Source of the DNA: Haloterrigena salifodinae
GTDB lineage: Archaea > Halobacteriota > Halobacteria > Halobacteriales > Natrialbaceae
Assembly: GCF_003977755.1 (NCBI RefSeq)
Contig: NZ_RQWN01000001.1
Coordinates: forward strand, 450,995-514,994
Length of the DNA: 64,000 bases
Direction: 5' to 3'
Shown here in pieces: positions 8,331-17,295 of the stretch (position 1 is the first letter of the stretch; each line of letters opens with the position of its first letter). The notes beneath the pieces are model-generated. The model saw only the letters and a list, made by a program, of their open reading frames with translations, was not told the DNA's origin and did no database searches. Position numbers and translations under genes: made by a program.

Positions 8331-9299
8331 TCAGACGACGCGATTCTCGAGGGGCTCGCCCGCCTGAAATCGATCGTAGTTTCGCAGGAAGACGTCGGCG
8401 CACCGCTCCCAGTAGTGGGGGGTCGAGCCCGCCATGTGGGGCGTCACGAGCACGTCGTCGCGATCCCACAGCGGCGACGACTTGGGAAGGGGCTCCTCCT
8501 CGAAGACGTCGAGCGCGGCGCCGCCGAGGTCGTCCGCCTCGAGTGAGTCGACGAGCGCCGACTGCTCGACGACCTCACCGCGGGCGACGTTGACGAGCAC
8601 CGCGTCGTCGGGAAGCGTCGCCAGCGCGTCGGCGTCGATCAGTCCGCGGGTCTCGTCGGTCAGCGGACAGGCGAGGACGAGGTAGTCGCTGACCTCGAGG
8701 ACGGACTCGAGGTCGTCCGGTCCGTAGACGGCGTCCAGCACCGCGGGCGCGTCCGTTGGATCGCGTTTCGTCCCGACGACGCGAGCGTCGAAGGCGGTGC
8801 AGTAGTCGGCGACCTGCGAGCCGATCGCGCCGACGCCGACGATGCCGATCGTTCGATCGCCGAGTTCGCGGCCGCCGTGGCGCTCCCACTCGCGCCGGCG
8901 CTGCTTGGCGATCGCCCGATCGAACCGGCGTTCGAAGTGGAGCAGATACCCCAGTACCTGCTGGCCGATCGGCTGCGCATGGATGCCTGACACCGACGTC
9001 AGGGCGACGTCCCGCGCGCCGAGGGCGTCGTAATCGTATTCGTCGGTGCCCGCGCTGAGCGCCTGCACCCAGCGCAGGTTCTCGGCCGCGTCCAGCACGT
9101 CCTCGGGGAGCTGGCTGGTCACGATGACCTCGGCGTCGGCCGCCGCCTCGAGCACCTCGGCGTCGTCCGCGACGTGCTCGAGGTCGATCCCGGGCCGACG
9201 GTCGCGAATCTCGGCGACCAGATCCGAACCGCCCCCATCGACCACGTGCGGCGGGACGACGACGGTCATCGACCGGAGCCCCCGTACTCGGTCTCGCAT
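8331..9299 (-). CDS. D-2-hydroxyacid dehydrogenase (NAD-dependent)
   Basis: The 322-residue protein has the D-isomer hydroxyacid dehydrogenase layout. The Rossmann motif GIVGVGAIGS lies at about 152-161, the substrate Arg in NVARGEVVEQ, the Glu in DVFEEEPL and the catalytic His in TPHMAGS. It interconverts a 2-oxoacid and a D-2-hydroxyacid with NAD(P)H. An internal Met at position 11 (MTVVVPPHVV, base 9269) is the more likely start because the first ten residues are Arg-rich and atypical. It is a lone transcription unit. Confidence 0.92.
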   Translation of the reverse strand: MRDRVRGLRSMTVVVPPHVVDGGGSDLVAEIRDRRPGIDLEHVADDAEVLEAAADAEVIVTSQLPEDVLDAAENLRWVQALSAGTDEYDYDALGARDVALTSVSGIHAQPIGQQVLGYLLHFERRFDRAIAKQRRREWERHGGRELGDRTIGIVGVGAIGSQVADYCTAFDARVVGTKRDPTDAPAVLDAVYGPDDLESVLEVSDYLVLACPLTDETRGLIDADALATLPDDAVLVNVARGEVVEQSALVDSLEADDLGGAALDVFEEEPLPKSSPLWDRDDVLVTPHMAGSTPHYWERCADVFLRNYDRFQAGEPLENRVV

Positions 9300-9506
9300 C
9301 GGACGCGTGTGGCGACTCTCGATCGATGACGGTGTGGGCGTACGCGCATGTTCGTGTCGGTCGTTGCGCCGACGACGACAAAATAGTACGCGTCGGCACT
9401 CGCCACGCCGCCGTCGGCCCGTCGCGATCGTCGTCTCGGGGCGGCCGTCGCGCCACTCAGGAGAGTCCGCCGTACGAGACGAGCCCCCTCCGAGGTCCGC
9501 GGCCGC

Positions 9507-10685
9507 TCACTCCTCGAGCGACGCCGTCGCGGATCCCGTCAGCAGCGTCTCGCCGTGCTGGTTGGTCGCCTCGAGGGCGACCTCGACGACGCCCTCCTCG
9601 GCGCGGACTGATTCGAGTTCGCCGGTCGCGACGATCGTATCGCCGGGGAAAACCCGCGACTGGAAGCGCACGCCGAAGGCGGCGATCGACTCGAGGCCGA
9701 ACCAGTCGGTGACGACGCGGGAGGCGACGCCGGCGGTGAACATGCCCTGGCCGAAGACGCTCTCGTTGCCCGCCCCGCGAGCGTAGGGCTCGTCGTAGTG
9801 AATCGGGTTGAAGTCGCCGCTCGCGCCGGCGTACTTCACGAAGTGCTTGCGCTCGAGGTCGTCGACGATCACCGTCGGACCGCCGTCGCCGACGTCGACT
9901 CCGTCGACCGAGCGAACGGTATCAACCGCCTCGGCGGCCGGAACTCGTCCGCCGTTAGCCGTCGGTTCCGGATCGACGGTCGCGTCGATGTCAGCGTCAC
10001 CGTCGTTCGAGTCCGTCTGCGGTTCGCCGTTGCCGGCATCGTCGTCGCCGCTGGCGTCGTCGTCTCCCTCGTCATCCACGGCGCCGGCGGTCTCGATAGC
10101 AGTTGCGCGGTCGGTGAGCACGAGGTCCCCGTTCTCGTCTCGATACTCGGTCTCGTAGACGGCGAAGGTCATCGAGCCGGCTCGGCCGCCGTCGCGCTGG
10201 TAGACATCGGTCAGCGTGGTCGTCCCAGTCAGGACGTCGCCGACGAACAGCGGTCGCTCGTACTCGTAGGCCTGCTCGCCGTGGAGGACGTACTCGGGCC
10301 GGAAGCCGAGGTCGAAGCCGTACCCCTCGAGGCCGTCGGGGCGATACCGCGGAAACCGGCTCACGCGAGCGTACGTCAGTGGCGCCGGAACGGCCTCGTA
10401 GCCCCGTTCTCGAGCGACGCTCTCGTCGCGAAAGAGCGGGTCGGAATCCGTGATCGCCCGCGCGAACTCCTCGACCTTGCCGCGCTCGATCCGGAACTCC
10501 TCGACGGTTGTCCGGGAGTCGCCGACCATCGCCTCGAGTTCCGAGAGGGGCTTAGTCGGCACGGGAACCACCTCGAGCGATCCGTTCGCGGGCGGGGTCG
10601 AGCGCGTGGTTCCGGCCGATCGGTCGCCAGCTCGAGTCAGGCGATCCGTGTACCATTTTCGTGACGGTTCGGTAACTGAACGCAT
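9507..10685 (-). CDS. Double-hotdog MaoC-type dehydratase/hydratase
   Basis: Starting at ATG 10685 the protein has 392 residues and two hotdog halves. An N-terminal FAS1-type dehydratase-like half covers about residues 30-185. A highly acidic Asp/Gly/Asn linker of about 60 residues follows. The C-terminal MaoC half carries YAGASGDFNPIHYDEPYARGAG, with the catalytic Asp and His. The tandem-hotdog form resembles eukaryotic-type hydratase 2 and archaeal mesaconyl/3-hydroxyacyl-CoA hydratases. A longer frame to 10760 adds 25 unlikely residues. The exact substrate is uncertain. Confidence 0.87.
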   Translation of the reverse strand: MRSVTEPSRKWYTDRLTRAGDRSAGTTRSTPPANGSLEVVPVPTKPLSELEAMVGDSRTTVEEFRIERGKVEEFARAITDSDPLFRDESVARERGYEAVPAPLTYARVSRFPRYRPDGLEGYGFDLGFRPEYVLHGEQAYEYERPLFVGDVLTGTTTLTDVYQRDGGRAGSMTFAVYETEYRDENGDLVLTDRATAIETAGAVDDEGDDDASGDDDAGNGEPQTDSNDGDADIDATVDPEPTANGGRVPAAEAVDTVRSVDGVDVGDGGPTVIVDDLERKHFVKYAGASGDFNPIHYDEPYARGAGNESVFGQGMFTAGVASRVVTDWFGLESIAAFGVRFQSRVFPGDTIVATGELESVRAEEGVVEVALEATNQHGETLLTGSATASLEE

Positions 10686-11008
10686 AACTGTGTCCCTCGC
10701 CGGTGGTCGGCGCTCTCCCGGCAATACCGTCCCACCGGGCGCGTTTCCGCGATCGTTCACACCGTATTGTAATGGTGGTGCGTGGGATTGAGGTCGTGAC
10801 CGAAAGATAGCAGCGATTCCTCGCAGCCCTCGTACGGCGTTTGCGATCGCCCTCGCTTTCGTTCACGGCCTACTCCGTTCGCCGTTCACTTTCGAGGTGC
10901 TCACTGCGTTCGCACTTCGCCTTACTCGGGTCGACCGGCAGCGCGTGCCACCGCACGCGATTCTATCGACCGCTTGTGATCTCGAGAGAGAGAGACGGTA
11001 TGCAGCGG
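10686..11008. other. Intergenic stretch without recognised gene
   Basis: About 320 bases lie between the MaoC fusion and the enoyl-CoA hydratase gene. They include repeated CTC-ACTGCGTTCGC-like haloarchaeal intergenic sequence around 10870-10935. No gene is supported. Confidence 0.4.
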
Positions 11009-11806
11009 CTACGTCCCCTCGAACTCCGGCTCGCGGTTCTCGTTGAACGCGGCCGCACCCTTCTCGTGGTCTTCGGTCTCGAGCAGTTCGCCGAAGAGCT
11101 TGGCGTCGTAGCGCAGGCCCTCCTCGAGGCCCGACTGCACGGCCATGTGCGCCGAGTCCTTGATCGCCTGAACGGCCAGCGGCGCCTGGCCGGCGAGGTC
11201 GGTGACGAACGCGTCGACCGCTTCGTCGAACTCGTCGTCGTCGTAAACGCGATTGATGATCCCCTCGTCAGCGGCCCGCTGGGCGGAGATGTACTCGCCG
11301 GTCATGGCCAGTTCCTTCGCGACCGCGGGGCCGGCCAGCTTCGTCACGTACTGGACGCCGCCGGCGCCGGGAAGAAGCCCGAGATTGACCTCGGGGAAGC
11401 CGAGCGTGCTGGACGCGCTGGCCAGCCGGAAGTCGCAGGCGAGCGCTGTCTCTAAGCCGCCGCCGAGACAGTAGCCGTCGATCTTCGCGATCACCGGTGC
11501 CGGGAAGTCCCGGATGAACTCGTAGTGATCCCGCTCGGAGCCGGCGCCGGTCGACTCCTCGGAGAAGCCGCCGACATCCGCGCCGGCACAGAACGCCTTC
11601 TCGCCGGCGCCCTCGAGGACGACCGCCCGCAGGGCGACGCCGTCGGCGGCCTCGTTTTCGGCCTCGAGACGCTGCAGGCCGGCGATGATGTCCGCCCGAA
11701 GCTGGCCGTTCAGCGCGTTGAGCGCGTCCGGCCGGTCCATCGTGATCGTGCCGACCCCGGTCTCGTCGTCGAACGCCACTCGGACTGCATCGAGATCGTC
11801 GTCCAT
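11009..11806 (-). CDS. Enoyl-CoA hydratase/isomerase (crotonase family)
   Basis: The 265-residue protein has the crotonase signatures: the oxyanion-hole block KAFCAGADVGGF, and both catalytic Glu residues in GGGLETALACD and FPEVNLGLLPGAGG. Length matches mitochondrial and bacterial ECH1-type hydratases. It hydrates trans-2-enoyl-CoA in beta-oxidation. The thiolase gene starts 140 bases away on the opposite strand, so the two share a divergent promoter region. An acyl-CoA dehydrogenase nearby completes most of a beta-oxidation set. Confidence 0.92.
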   Translation of the reverse strand: MDDDLDAVRVAFDDETGVGTITMDRPDALNALNGQLRADIIAGLQRLEAENEAADGVALRAVVLEGAGEKAFCAGADVGGFSEESTGAGSERDHYEFIRDFPAPVIAKIDGYCLGGGLETALACDFRLASASSTLGFPEVNLGLLPGAGGVQYVTKLAGPAVAKELAMTGEYISAQRAADEGIINRVYDDDEFDEAVDAFVTDLAGQAPLAVQAIKDSAHMAVQSGLEEGLRYDAKLFGELLETEDHEKGAAAFNENREPEFEGT

Positions 11807-11945
11807 ACACGATGATCGCTACTGGGCCCCAAATAAGTGCACGGAGTCGCTCGATGAGCGTCTGAGTGACGGGAATCGTCCCGAGCAGCGGCGACGATCC
11901 CCACCCGGCGGAACGAATATCTCGCTGGCCATGTGATGACCCTAC

Positions 11946-13169
11946 ATGAACGACGCAGTCATCGTCGACGCGGTCCGGACGCCGTTCGGCAAGCGGGACG
12001 GCTCCCTTCGAGACACCCATCCGCAGGATCTGGCGGCGACGCCGCTCGAGGCCCTCAAGGAGCGAACCGGCTTCGACCCCGACGCGATCGAAGACGTGAT
12101 CTACGGCTGCGTGACGCCGGTCGACGAGCAGGGGCTCAACATCGGCCGGATCGCACCGATGGTCGCCGGCTGGGGCGACGGCGTTCCCGGCGTCCAGCTC
12201 AACCGGATGTGTGGCTCCGGCCAGCAGGCCGTGAACTTCGCGGCGACGAACGTGATGGCCGGCCAGCACGACGTCCTCGTCGCCGGCGGTGTCGAGCACA
12301 TGACCCGCGTCCCGCTCGGTTCCGACGGCGCTGACGGCGTGGCCGGCGAGGGCGCCGTCACGGACACCTACTTCGAGTACTTCGACGAACTGACCCACCA
12401 GGGCGAGGGCGCCGAACGGATCGCCGAGGGGTACGGCTTCGACCGCGCGGAACTCGACGAACTCGCCGTCGACTCTCAGCGCCGCTGGGGCGAGGCCTGG
12501 GAGGAGGGTCGGTACGACGACCAGATCGTGCCGGTTGAGACGGAACTGGACGGGGAAAGCGAGTCGCGAAGCGACTCCGAGAATCGAACGGGGAGCGAAG
12601 CGACCCGTGAGACAGTCACCGTCGAACGGGACGAGCACCCGCGACCGGAGACCGACCTCGAGACGCTCTCGAGCCTCCCGCTTTCCTTCCGCGAGGAAGG
12701 CGAGGGCGTGCACCACCCCGGCAACTCCTCGGGGATCGTCGACGGCTCGTCGGCCCTCCTGATCGCCAGCGAGGAGGCCGCCGACGAACGCGGGTGGGAA
12801 CCGATGGCCCGAATCGTCGCGACCGAGGTCGTCGGCGTCGACCCCGTGACGATGCTCACCGGCCCGATTCCGGCGACCGAGGGCGTCCTTGAGAAGACCG
12901 ATCTCGAACTCGAGGATATCGATCTCTTCGAGGTCAACGAGGCCTTCGCCGCCGTCGTCGCCGCCTGGCTCGAGGAAACCGGCGTCTCCTGGGAGGACGT
13001 GAACGTCAACGGCGGCGCCATCGCCCACGGCCACCCGCTGGGGGCGACCGGCGCGGCGCTGCTGACGAAGTTGGTCCACGAACTCGAACGCACCGGCGGG
13101 GAGCGGGCGCTCTCGACGATGTGTATCGGCTTCGGACAGGGGATCGCGACGATCATCGAGCGGGTCTGA
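11946..13169 (+). CDS. Acetyl-CoA acetyltransferase / 3-ketoacyl-CoA thiolase
   Basis: The 407-residue product has the thiolase active-site Cys in NRMCGSGQQA (residue 89), the His in GHPLGATGA (about 363) and the second Cys in MCIGFGQG (about 393). It catalyses thiolytic cleavage or condensation of acyl-CoA. Around residues 200-222 there is a Ser/Glu/Arg-rich insertion (ESESRSDSENRTGSEA). This is encoded by short hairpin-forming DNA and is not part of the usual thiolase core. It is divergent from the enoyl-CoA hydratase gene. Confidence 0.93.
   Translation: MNDAVIVDAVRTPFGKRDGSLRDTHPQDLAATPLEALKERTGFDPDAIEDVIYGCVTPVDEQGLNIGRIAPMVAGWGDGVPGVQLNRMCGSGQQAVNFAATNVMAGQHDVLVAGGVEHMTRVPLGSDGADGVAGEGAVTDTYFEYFDELTHQGEGAERIAEGYGFDRAELDELAVDSQRRWGEAWEEGRYDDQIVPVETELDGESESRSDSENRTGSEATRETVTVERDEHPRPETDLETLSSLPLSFREEGEGVHHPGNSSGIVDGSSALLIASEEAADERGWEPMARIVATEVVGVDPVTMLTGPIPATEGVLEKTDLELEDIDLFEVNEAFAAVVAAWLEETGVSWEDVNVNGGAIAHGHPLGATGAALLTKLVHELERTGGERALSTMCIGFGQGIATIIERV
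12561..12577. repeat. Perfect 7-3-7 hairpin inside the thiolase gene
   Basis: GAGTCGC, loop GAA, GCGACTC. A second, imperfect hairpin also centred on GC-GAA-GC follows at about 12588-12608. Both lie in the non-core Ser/Glu-rich insertion of the thiolase. Confidence 0.7.
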
Positions 13170-13333
13170 GCCGTCTGGCGCTGCCGTTCCTAGACGGGCG
13201 ACCTACGCTGTTACCGTGGCACCGATGGGAAGCCACACCCTCCATTGGAAATGATAGGGATTGCAGTAGTTGAAATTAGGAGTATTGTGTTGGAACCACA
13301 TTATTCAAACAGTTATCATAGGGGAACGACTCG

Positions 13334-13597
13334 CTACAGTGAGATACCGAATATAGCCAAGATACCCGTTATGAGGAAGTACAGGAGAGAACCCCCGAAG
13401 AATACTGCCACTGTTATCAGTAAGACCATCTGGAGAACTGAATGTCCAGAATCCGTAGAATCTTCCTCTCTCCGACTCATTCCGGTTCCATTATCTATGT
13501 ATCCCATCGACTGGAGGGCTGAAGTTTCAGAATCGCCGTCCGCATTCTCCATTCTAGCTTCAATATCTCCATTTAGGCTCCCTTCATCCTCGTCCAT
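13334..13597 (-). CDS. Small single-TM hypothetical protein in a low-GC pocket
   Basis: From ATG 13597 the frame gives 87 residues: an acidic, Ser/Asp-rich soluble part and one C-terminal membrane segment (VLLITVAVFFGGSLLYFLITGILAIFG, given here only as a landmark near residues 60-86). The upstream extension to 13639 is less likely. The surrounding 13.2-13.8 kb is clearly lower in GC than the neighbours, and codon use differs, suggesting an acquired gene. I do not recognise the family. Confidence 0.45.
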   Translation of the reverse strand: MDEDEGSLNGDIEARMENADGDSETSALQSMGYIDNGTGMSRREEDSTDSGHSVLQMVLLITVAVFFGGSLLYFLITGILAIFGISL

Positions 13598-13826
13598 GAT
13601 TATTTCAACACTCTTTATGACAATAAGACTTTCTAGCAATTAGCTATGTCTTCTTGAGTGAATAGGGGAAATGCTCTGTATTCAGTACGCAGTTATTGAC
13701 ATCTTCGGAGATAGTGACAGCCTCTCTATTAACGCCTCCGCCTGTACTGAACGCTAATTCACACTCTGTTAAAGAAGCCGTTTTCCCAACTACTGACGCA
13801 AAAATGGCGCCGACGGACGGCGTCCG

Positions 13827-15077
13827 TTACTCGTCGAGCGCGTCGATGCGCAGGTCCTCGTCGAACTGCAGCGCGTTCTCGATCTCGGTCTCGTCGACGT
13901 CGTCAAAGGCCCAGCGGGCGATCGAGCGGCGGTGGACCTCGTCGGCGCCGTCGACGATCCGGAACGCGCGGACGTTCTCGTAGAAGTGTGCGATCGGGAG
14001 GTCCTTCCCGATCCCGTTGCCGCCACAGCACTGCAAGGCGAGGTCGATGGTGTCCTGCGTGACGTTCGCGGTGAGCATCTTCGACATGGCGACCTCGATA
14101 CGGGCGTCGCTGCGGTCGAGTTCGCGCGCGGCGTGGCGGACCATACAGCGGGCGGCGTGCAGCCGCGTCTCGGCGTCGGCGATCCGGTGGCGCAGCGCCT
14201 GTTTGTCCTCGAGTTTCGTCCCGAACGCTTCCCGTTCCTGCAGGTAGGCCTTCGCGATGTCGAGCGAGCGCTGGGCCATCCCGGAGTAGCGCATACAGTG
14301 GGTGAGTCGGCCGCCGCCGAGTCGCATCTGAGCGATTCGAAAGCCCTCGTTCTCCTCGCCGATCGTGTTCTCGATGGGGACGCGGACGTTGTCGAACTTC
14401 ACTTCGGCGTGGCCGCCCTCGCGCTCGGTGATGCCGTGGCCGCCGAGGTGGGGGACGTTCCGGACGACCTCGACGCCGTCGGCGTCCCGCGGAACGAGGA
14501 TGATCGAGGTGCCTTCGTAGGGGTGGGCGTCCAGATCGGTCCGGGCCATCACCAGGTAGAAGTCAGCGTCGAGTCCGTCGGAGGTCCACCACTTGTGGGC
14601 GTTGATGACCCACTCGTCGCCGTCCTTGACGGCCGTGCTCTGGAGCATCTTCGGATCCGAGCCGCCGCCCTGTTTGGGCTCGGTCATCGCGAACGCCGAG
14701 GAGAGTTCGCCCTGGACGAGCGGACGCAGGTACTCCTCCTTCTGTTCTTCCGTGCCGACCATCTCGAGGGTGTGCATGTTCCCTTCCTGGGGCGCGTTGG
14801 CTCGGATGGCCAGCGCGCCGATCAGCGAGCGGCCGACCTGTTCGAAGGAGGGGAGCATGTCGCTGAAGTCCAGCCCCTGGCCGCCGTACTCCTCGGGGAC
14901 CTGCGGCGCGAACAGGTCGCGCTCCTTGGCCTGCTCCCACAGCTCCTCGATTTCGGCCATCGAAATCTGCTCGCCGGTGGCGAGCGCCTCGCGTTCGCGC
15001 GGGATGACGACCTCATCCATGAAGTCCGCTACGCGACCCGCAACCGCCGTCGCCGTCTCTGAGTCGTGGTACTCCAT
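13827..15077 (-). CDS. Acyl-CoA dehydrogenase family protein
   Basis: From ATG 15077 (MEYHDSETATAVAGR) the protein has 416 residues. Family landmarks include AFAMTEPKQGGGSDP (FAD/substrate loop), the INAHKWWTSDG strand, LGGGRLTHCMR, the helix block LQCCGGNGIGKDLP and the C-terminal FRIVDGADEVHRRSIAR. It resembles the ACAD10/11-like and bacterial acyl-CoA dehydrogenase subgroup. It introduces the alpha-beta double bond in acyl-CoA and passes electrons to ETF. It sits near the hydratase and thiolase genes, consistent with a beta-oxidation function. Confidence 0.92.
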   Translation of the reverse strand: MEYHDSETATAVAGRVADFMDEVVIPREREALATGEQISMAEIEELWEQAKERDLFAPQVPEEYGGQGLDFSDMLPSFEQVGRSLIGALAIRANAPQEGNMHTLEMVGTEEQKEEYLRPLVQGELSSAFAMTEPKQGGGSDPKMLQSTAVKDGDEWVINAHKWWTSDGLDADFYLVMARTDLDAHPYEGTSIILVPRDADGVEVVRNVPHLGGHGITEREGGHAEVKFDNVRVPIENTIGEENEGFRIAQMRLGGGRLTHCMRYSGMAQRSLDIAKAYLQEREAFGTKLEDKQALRHRIADAETRLHAARCMVRHAARELDRSDARIEVAMSKMLTANVTQDTIDLALQCCGGNGIGKDLPIAHFYENVRAFRIVDGADEVHRRSIARWAFDDVDETEIENALQFDEDLRIDALDE

Positions 15078-15216
15078 ACCGGGGAATGAACACACAACAT
15101 TGTAAATGTGCAGCAAAGTAGTCGGCTACAAAGTTGTGAAATAAAGTCCAACGATGTGCTCTCTATGCTGTCGAAGTAACTACTCGAGCGAATCGTCTCG
15201 CCGGTCGAGACGGTCG

Positions 15217-15396
15217 TTACAGCAGGAAACTGCCGACCATCGCTAGCACGAAGACGGCGGCGACGACAGCCAGTGCCTCGTACTTGTACTCCCGTTCGTC
15301 GGTCACGTCCGGCGTCGCGAAGACGACCCCGAGCAGGCCGCCGACCGCGACGACGAGCACCGCCACGGCGTATATCGAGTACAGGAGGTCTGCCAT
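15217..15396 (-). CDS. Small two-TM membrane protein
   Basis: A 59-residue frame starts at ATG 15396 and contains two hydrophobic helices (about residues 4-27 and 41-59) separated by a charged loop TPDVTDEREYKYEA. Composition and GC match the neighbours. It lies between the acyl-CoA dehydrogenase and the formate dehydrogenase locus on the same strand as both. Its function is unknown. Confidence 0.65.
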   Translation of the reverse strand: MADLLYSIYAVAVLVVAVGGLLGVVFATPDVTDEREYKYEALAVVAAVFVLAMVGSFLL

Positions 15397-15551
15397 GGGG
15401 TAGCATACGCCTCGAAGCGACGTAAATCCCCCGCGGAGGCGTCGGATTCCCGACGCCTCGAGCGGGTAGCGGGCTCGAGTCGGCGACTAGCGACGTGACT
15501 CGCAATGCCCGAACGCGGCGACTCGAGCGGGCGGAAAACCGACCGCGGCGG

Positions 15552-16592
15552 TCAGTCGTTGGCCTCGCTGGGGCCGTCGTCGCGAGCCGGTCCACTGCCG
15601 TCCGCCGCGGGCGCCCGTTCGGTCGGTCGCTCCTGGGCCCGTTCCCGGCGCTGGCTCAGGTACCGCGCCCGGAGCACGTTGCCGAACACCGAGAGGACGA
15701 GCCCGACGAGCAGCACGAAGATTCCGGCGTTGATGCCGATCGTCCGGAGGGCGCTCCCCTCGTCGAACGCTAGCGAGTCTGGCACCGGGTAGCCGCCGTA
15801 CTCGAGGCTGGCCATCATCACGCTGACGATGCCGACGACGACCAGCACGCCCATCACGTTCGTCGCCCACCGCCACGAGGACTTGCGCCGGAGGCGTTCG
15901 ATCCCGGTCGTTTCGTGCTCGTCGGGGTCGCCGTGGAAGTTCGGCGTCTGATCCTTCGGCAGGAACGCCTTCATCTCGACGGGGTAGAACGCCGGGTGGA
16001 AGCCGTGCTCGAAGGTGTGGAACATCACGCCCATCAGCATGATGACCCCGAGCAGGCCGTGGAAGGCGACGAAGGCCATCACGACCGACTGGGAGTCATA
16101 GAAGTCGATCAGCCAGGTCTTGCGCCAGATGAGCAGCCCCGAGAGCATCAGCAAGACGAGTTCGACGGTGAAGATCCAGATGACGCCCTTGCCGATGTAG
16201 GAGATCAGCGGCACCTCGTCGGCCTTGTAGCCCGCGAACTGGCGGGCCGCCGGATGGCGCTCGTCGGCCCGCCCCAGCGCGAACTGGATGTCCTGAATGA
16301 AGGCCTTCACGTCGGACAGAGCGGGCAAGATCGACCGGAAGTTGGACCGACTGGTCGACCGAAGCAGCATGTAGGGCACCCAGAACCCGGTCAGCGCGAT
16401 CAGCGCGAAGCCGGCCAGTCGGTGAATCGAGAGCACGCCCTGGTTGCCACCCATCAGCTCAACGAGCCACCACAGCTCCGTGTTGAAGGCGATGGCGTAC
16501 CCCGTGAAGAACAGGATGAACACCGTCAGCGCCAGCAGCGAGTGGAACATCGTCGTCACCCGCGAGAACTTCCCGTGATCGAGGTTCGTCAT
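15552..16592 (-). CDS. Formate dehydrogenase cytochrome b subunit
   Basis: The 346-residue integral membrane protein has several helices with conserved His residues (for example SIHRLAGFALIALTGFWVPY and GVMFHTFEHGFHPAFYPV), as in the gamma subunit/cytochrome b556 of respiratory formate dehydrogenases. It would take electrons from the iron-sulfur subunit and reduce quinone. It overlaps the upstream small membrane subunit by four bases (ATGA), showing translational coupling in the fdh operon. A charged C-terminal tail extends the usual family length. Confidence 0.85.
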   Translation of the reverse strand: MTNLDHGKFSRVTTMFHSLLALTVFILFFTGYAIAFNTELWWLVELMGGNQGVLSIHRLAGFALIALTGFWVPYMLLRSTSRSNFRSILPALSDVKAFIQDIQFALGRADERHPAARQFAGYKADEVPLISYIGKGVIWIFTVELVLLMLSGLLIWRKTWLIDFYDSQSVVMAFVAFHGLLGVIMLMGVMFHTFEHGFHPAFYPVEMKAFLPKDQTPNFHGDPDEHETTGIERLRRKSSWRWATNVMGVLVVVGIVSVMMASLEYGGYPVPDSLAFDEGSALRTIGINAGIFVLLVGLVLSVFGNVLRARYLSQRRERAQERPTERAPAADGSGPARDDGPSEAND

Positions 16593-17293
16593 CGGTGATC
16601 ACCTCCGCCATCGCCAGACTTGCCGTCTTCCGGCGTTCGCCTCGCTTCGCTCGGCTCACCGACGTCAGACCGAAGGTCTGACGAGGACCGCGGTCCTGCG
16701 GACCGCTCACCCCCGTCGGTGGCCGTCGCGCTCTCTCCGGCACGACTCGAGCCCGCGGGCGGCCGCATTCGGGTCGCCAGTCGGCGGAACGCGGCCCAGT
16801 GGATGAATACCATCAGCAGGATGAAGATCCCCATGACGACGTCCGCTAGGTGGACCAGCGTGATGGCGGCCTCGAGGATCGGCCCCGTGTTCCCGACGAC
16901 CCAGTCGGCGCCGACGCCGCCGCCCTCGATGGTCGGACGGACCCGCATGACGTTCTCGAAGAACGGGGCGCGCCCGATGACGAGCGCGGCCGCGCCGACC
17001 GCTAGCGCGAGGCCGAACAGGGCGCTGAGCCAGAAGGCGATTCGGCCCGACCGACCGCCGCCCCCGTCGCCGCTCCCGTCGTCGCCGTCACCGCCGCTCC
17101 CCTCGCCGGTGGCCGATCCGGACCCGGCGTCCGCTCGCTGTTCGTCGGACGGTACCCCAGCCTGTGCCTCGCGTTTCCGGGCACTCGAGGCGGCCTCCCG
17201 ATCGACCGCATCGGTCGTCCGCTCGCGCTCCCTCGCGGCCCGGACGTCGTCGCCTGCGTGGTCGTGTGTGTCCGCTGATCGGTCGTCGCTCAT
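16589..17293 (-). CDS. Small membrane subunit of the formate dehydrogenase locus
   Basis: The 234-residue protein starts at ATG 17293. It has a charged, Gly/Asp/Ser-rich N-terminal part (to about residue 90), one membrane helix (AFWLSALFGLALAVGAAALV), an external loop, a second helix (VHLADVVMGIFILLMVFIHW) and a polar tail. It lies between the ferredoxin subunit (3-base gap) and the cytochrome b gene (ATGA overlap), so it is probably a membrane component of the complex. I cannot assign it to a named family. Part of its C-terminal tail is encoded by back-to-back short hairpins. Confidence 0.75.
   Translation of the reverse strand: MSDDRSADTHDHAGDDVRAARERERTTDAVDREAASSARKREAQAGVPSDEQRADAGSGSATGEGSGGDGDDGSGDGGGGRSGRIAFWLSALFGLALAVGAAALVIGRAPFFENVMRVRPTIEGGGVGADWVVGNTGPILEAAITLVHLADVVMGIFILLMVFIHWAAFRRLATRMRPPAGSSRAGESATATDGGERSAGPRSSSDLRSDVGEPSEARRTPEDGKSGDGGGDHR
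16664..16706. repeat. Two back-to-back perfect short hairpins in coding sequence
   Basis: GTCAGACC-GAA-GGTCTGAC at 16664-16682 (8-3-8) is followed by GCGGTCC-TGC-GGACCGC at 16690-16706 (7-3-7). They encode part of the low-complexity C-terminal tail of the small membrane subunit and resemble the hairpin inside the thiolase gene at 12561. Confidence 0.7.
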
Positions 17294-17295
17294 GG

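Noticed and set aside
10850..10940. Repeated TTCGC/CTCACTGCGTTCGC text as a possible repeat family
   Set aside because: Such short patterns are common in haloarchaeal intergenic DNA, and no clear unit boundaries could be set here.
11268..13079. Minus-strand 603-codon frame across thiolase and enoyl-CoA hydratase
   Set aside because: It is antisense to the thiolase and out of frame with the hydratase; no family features.
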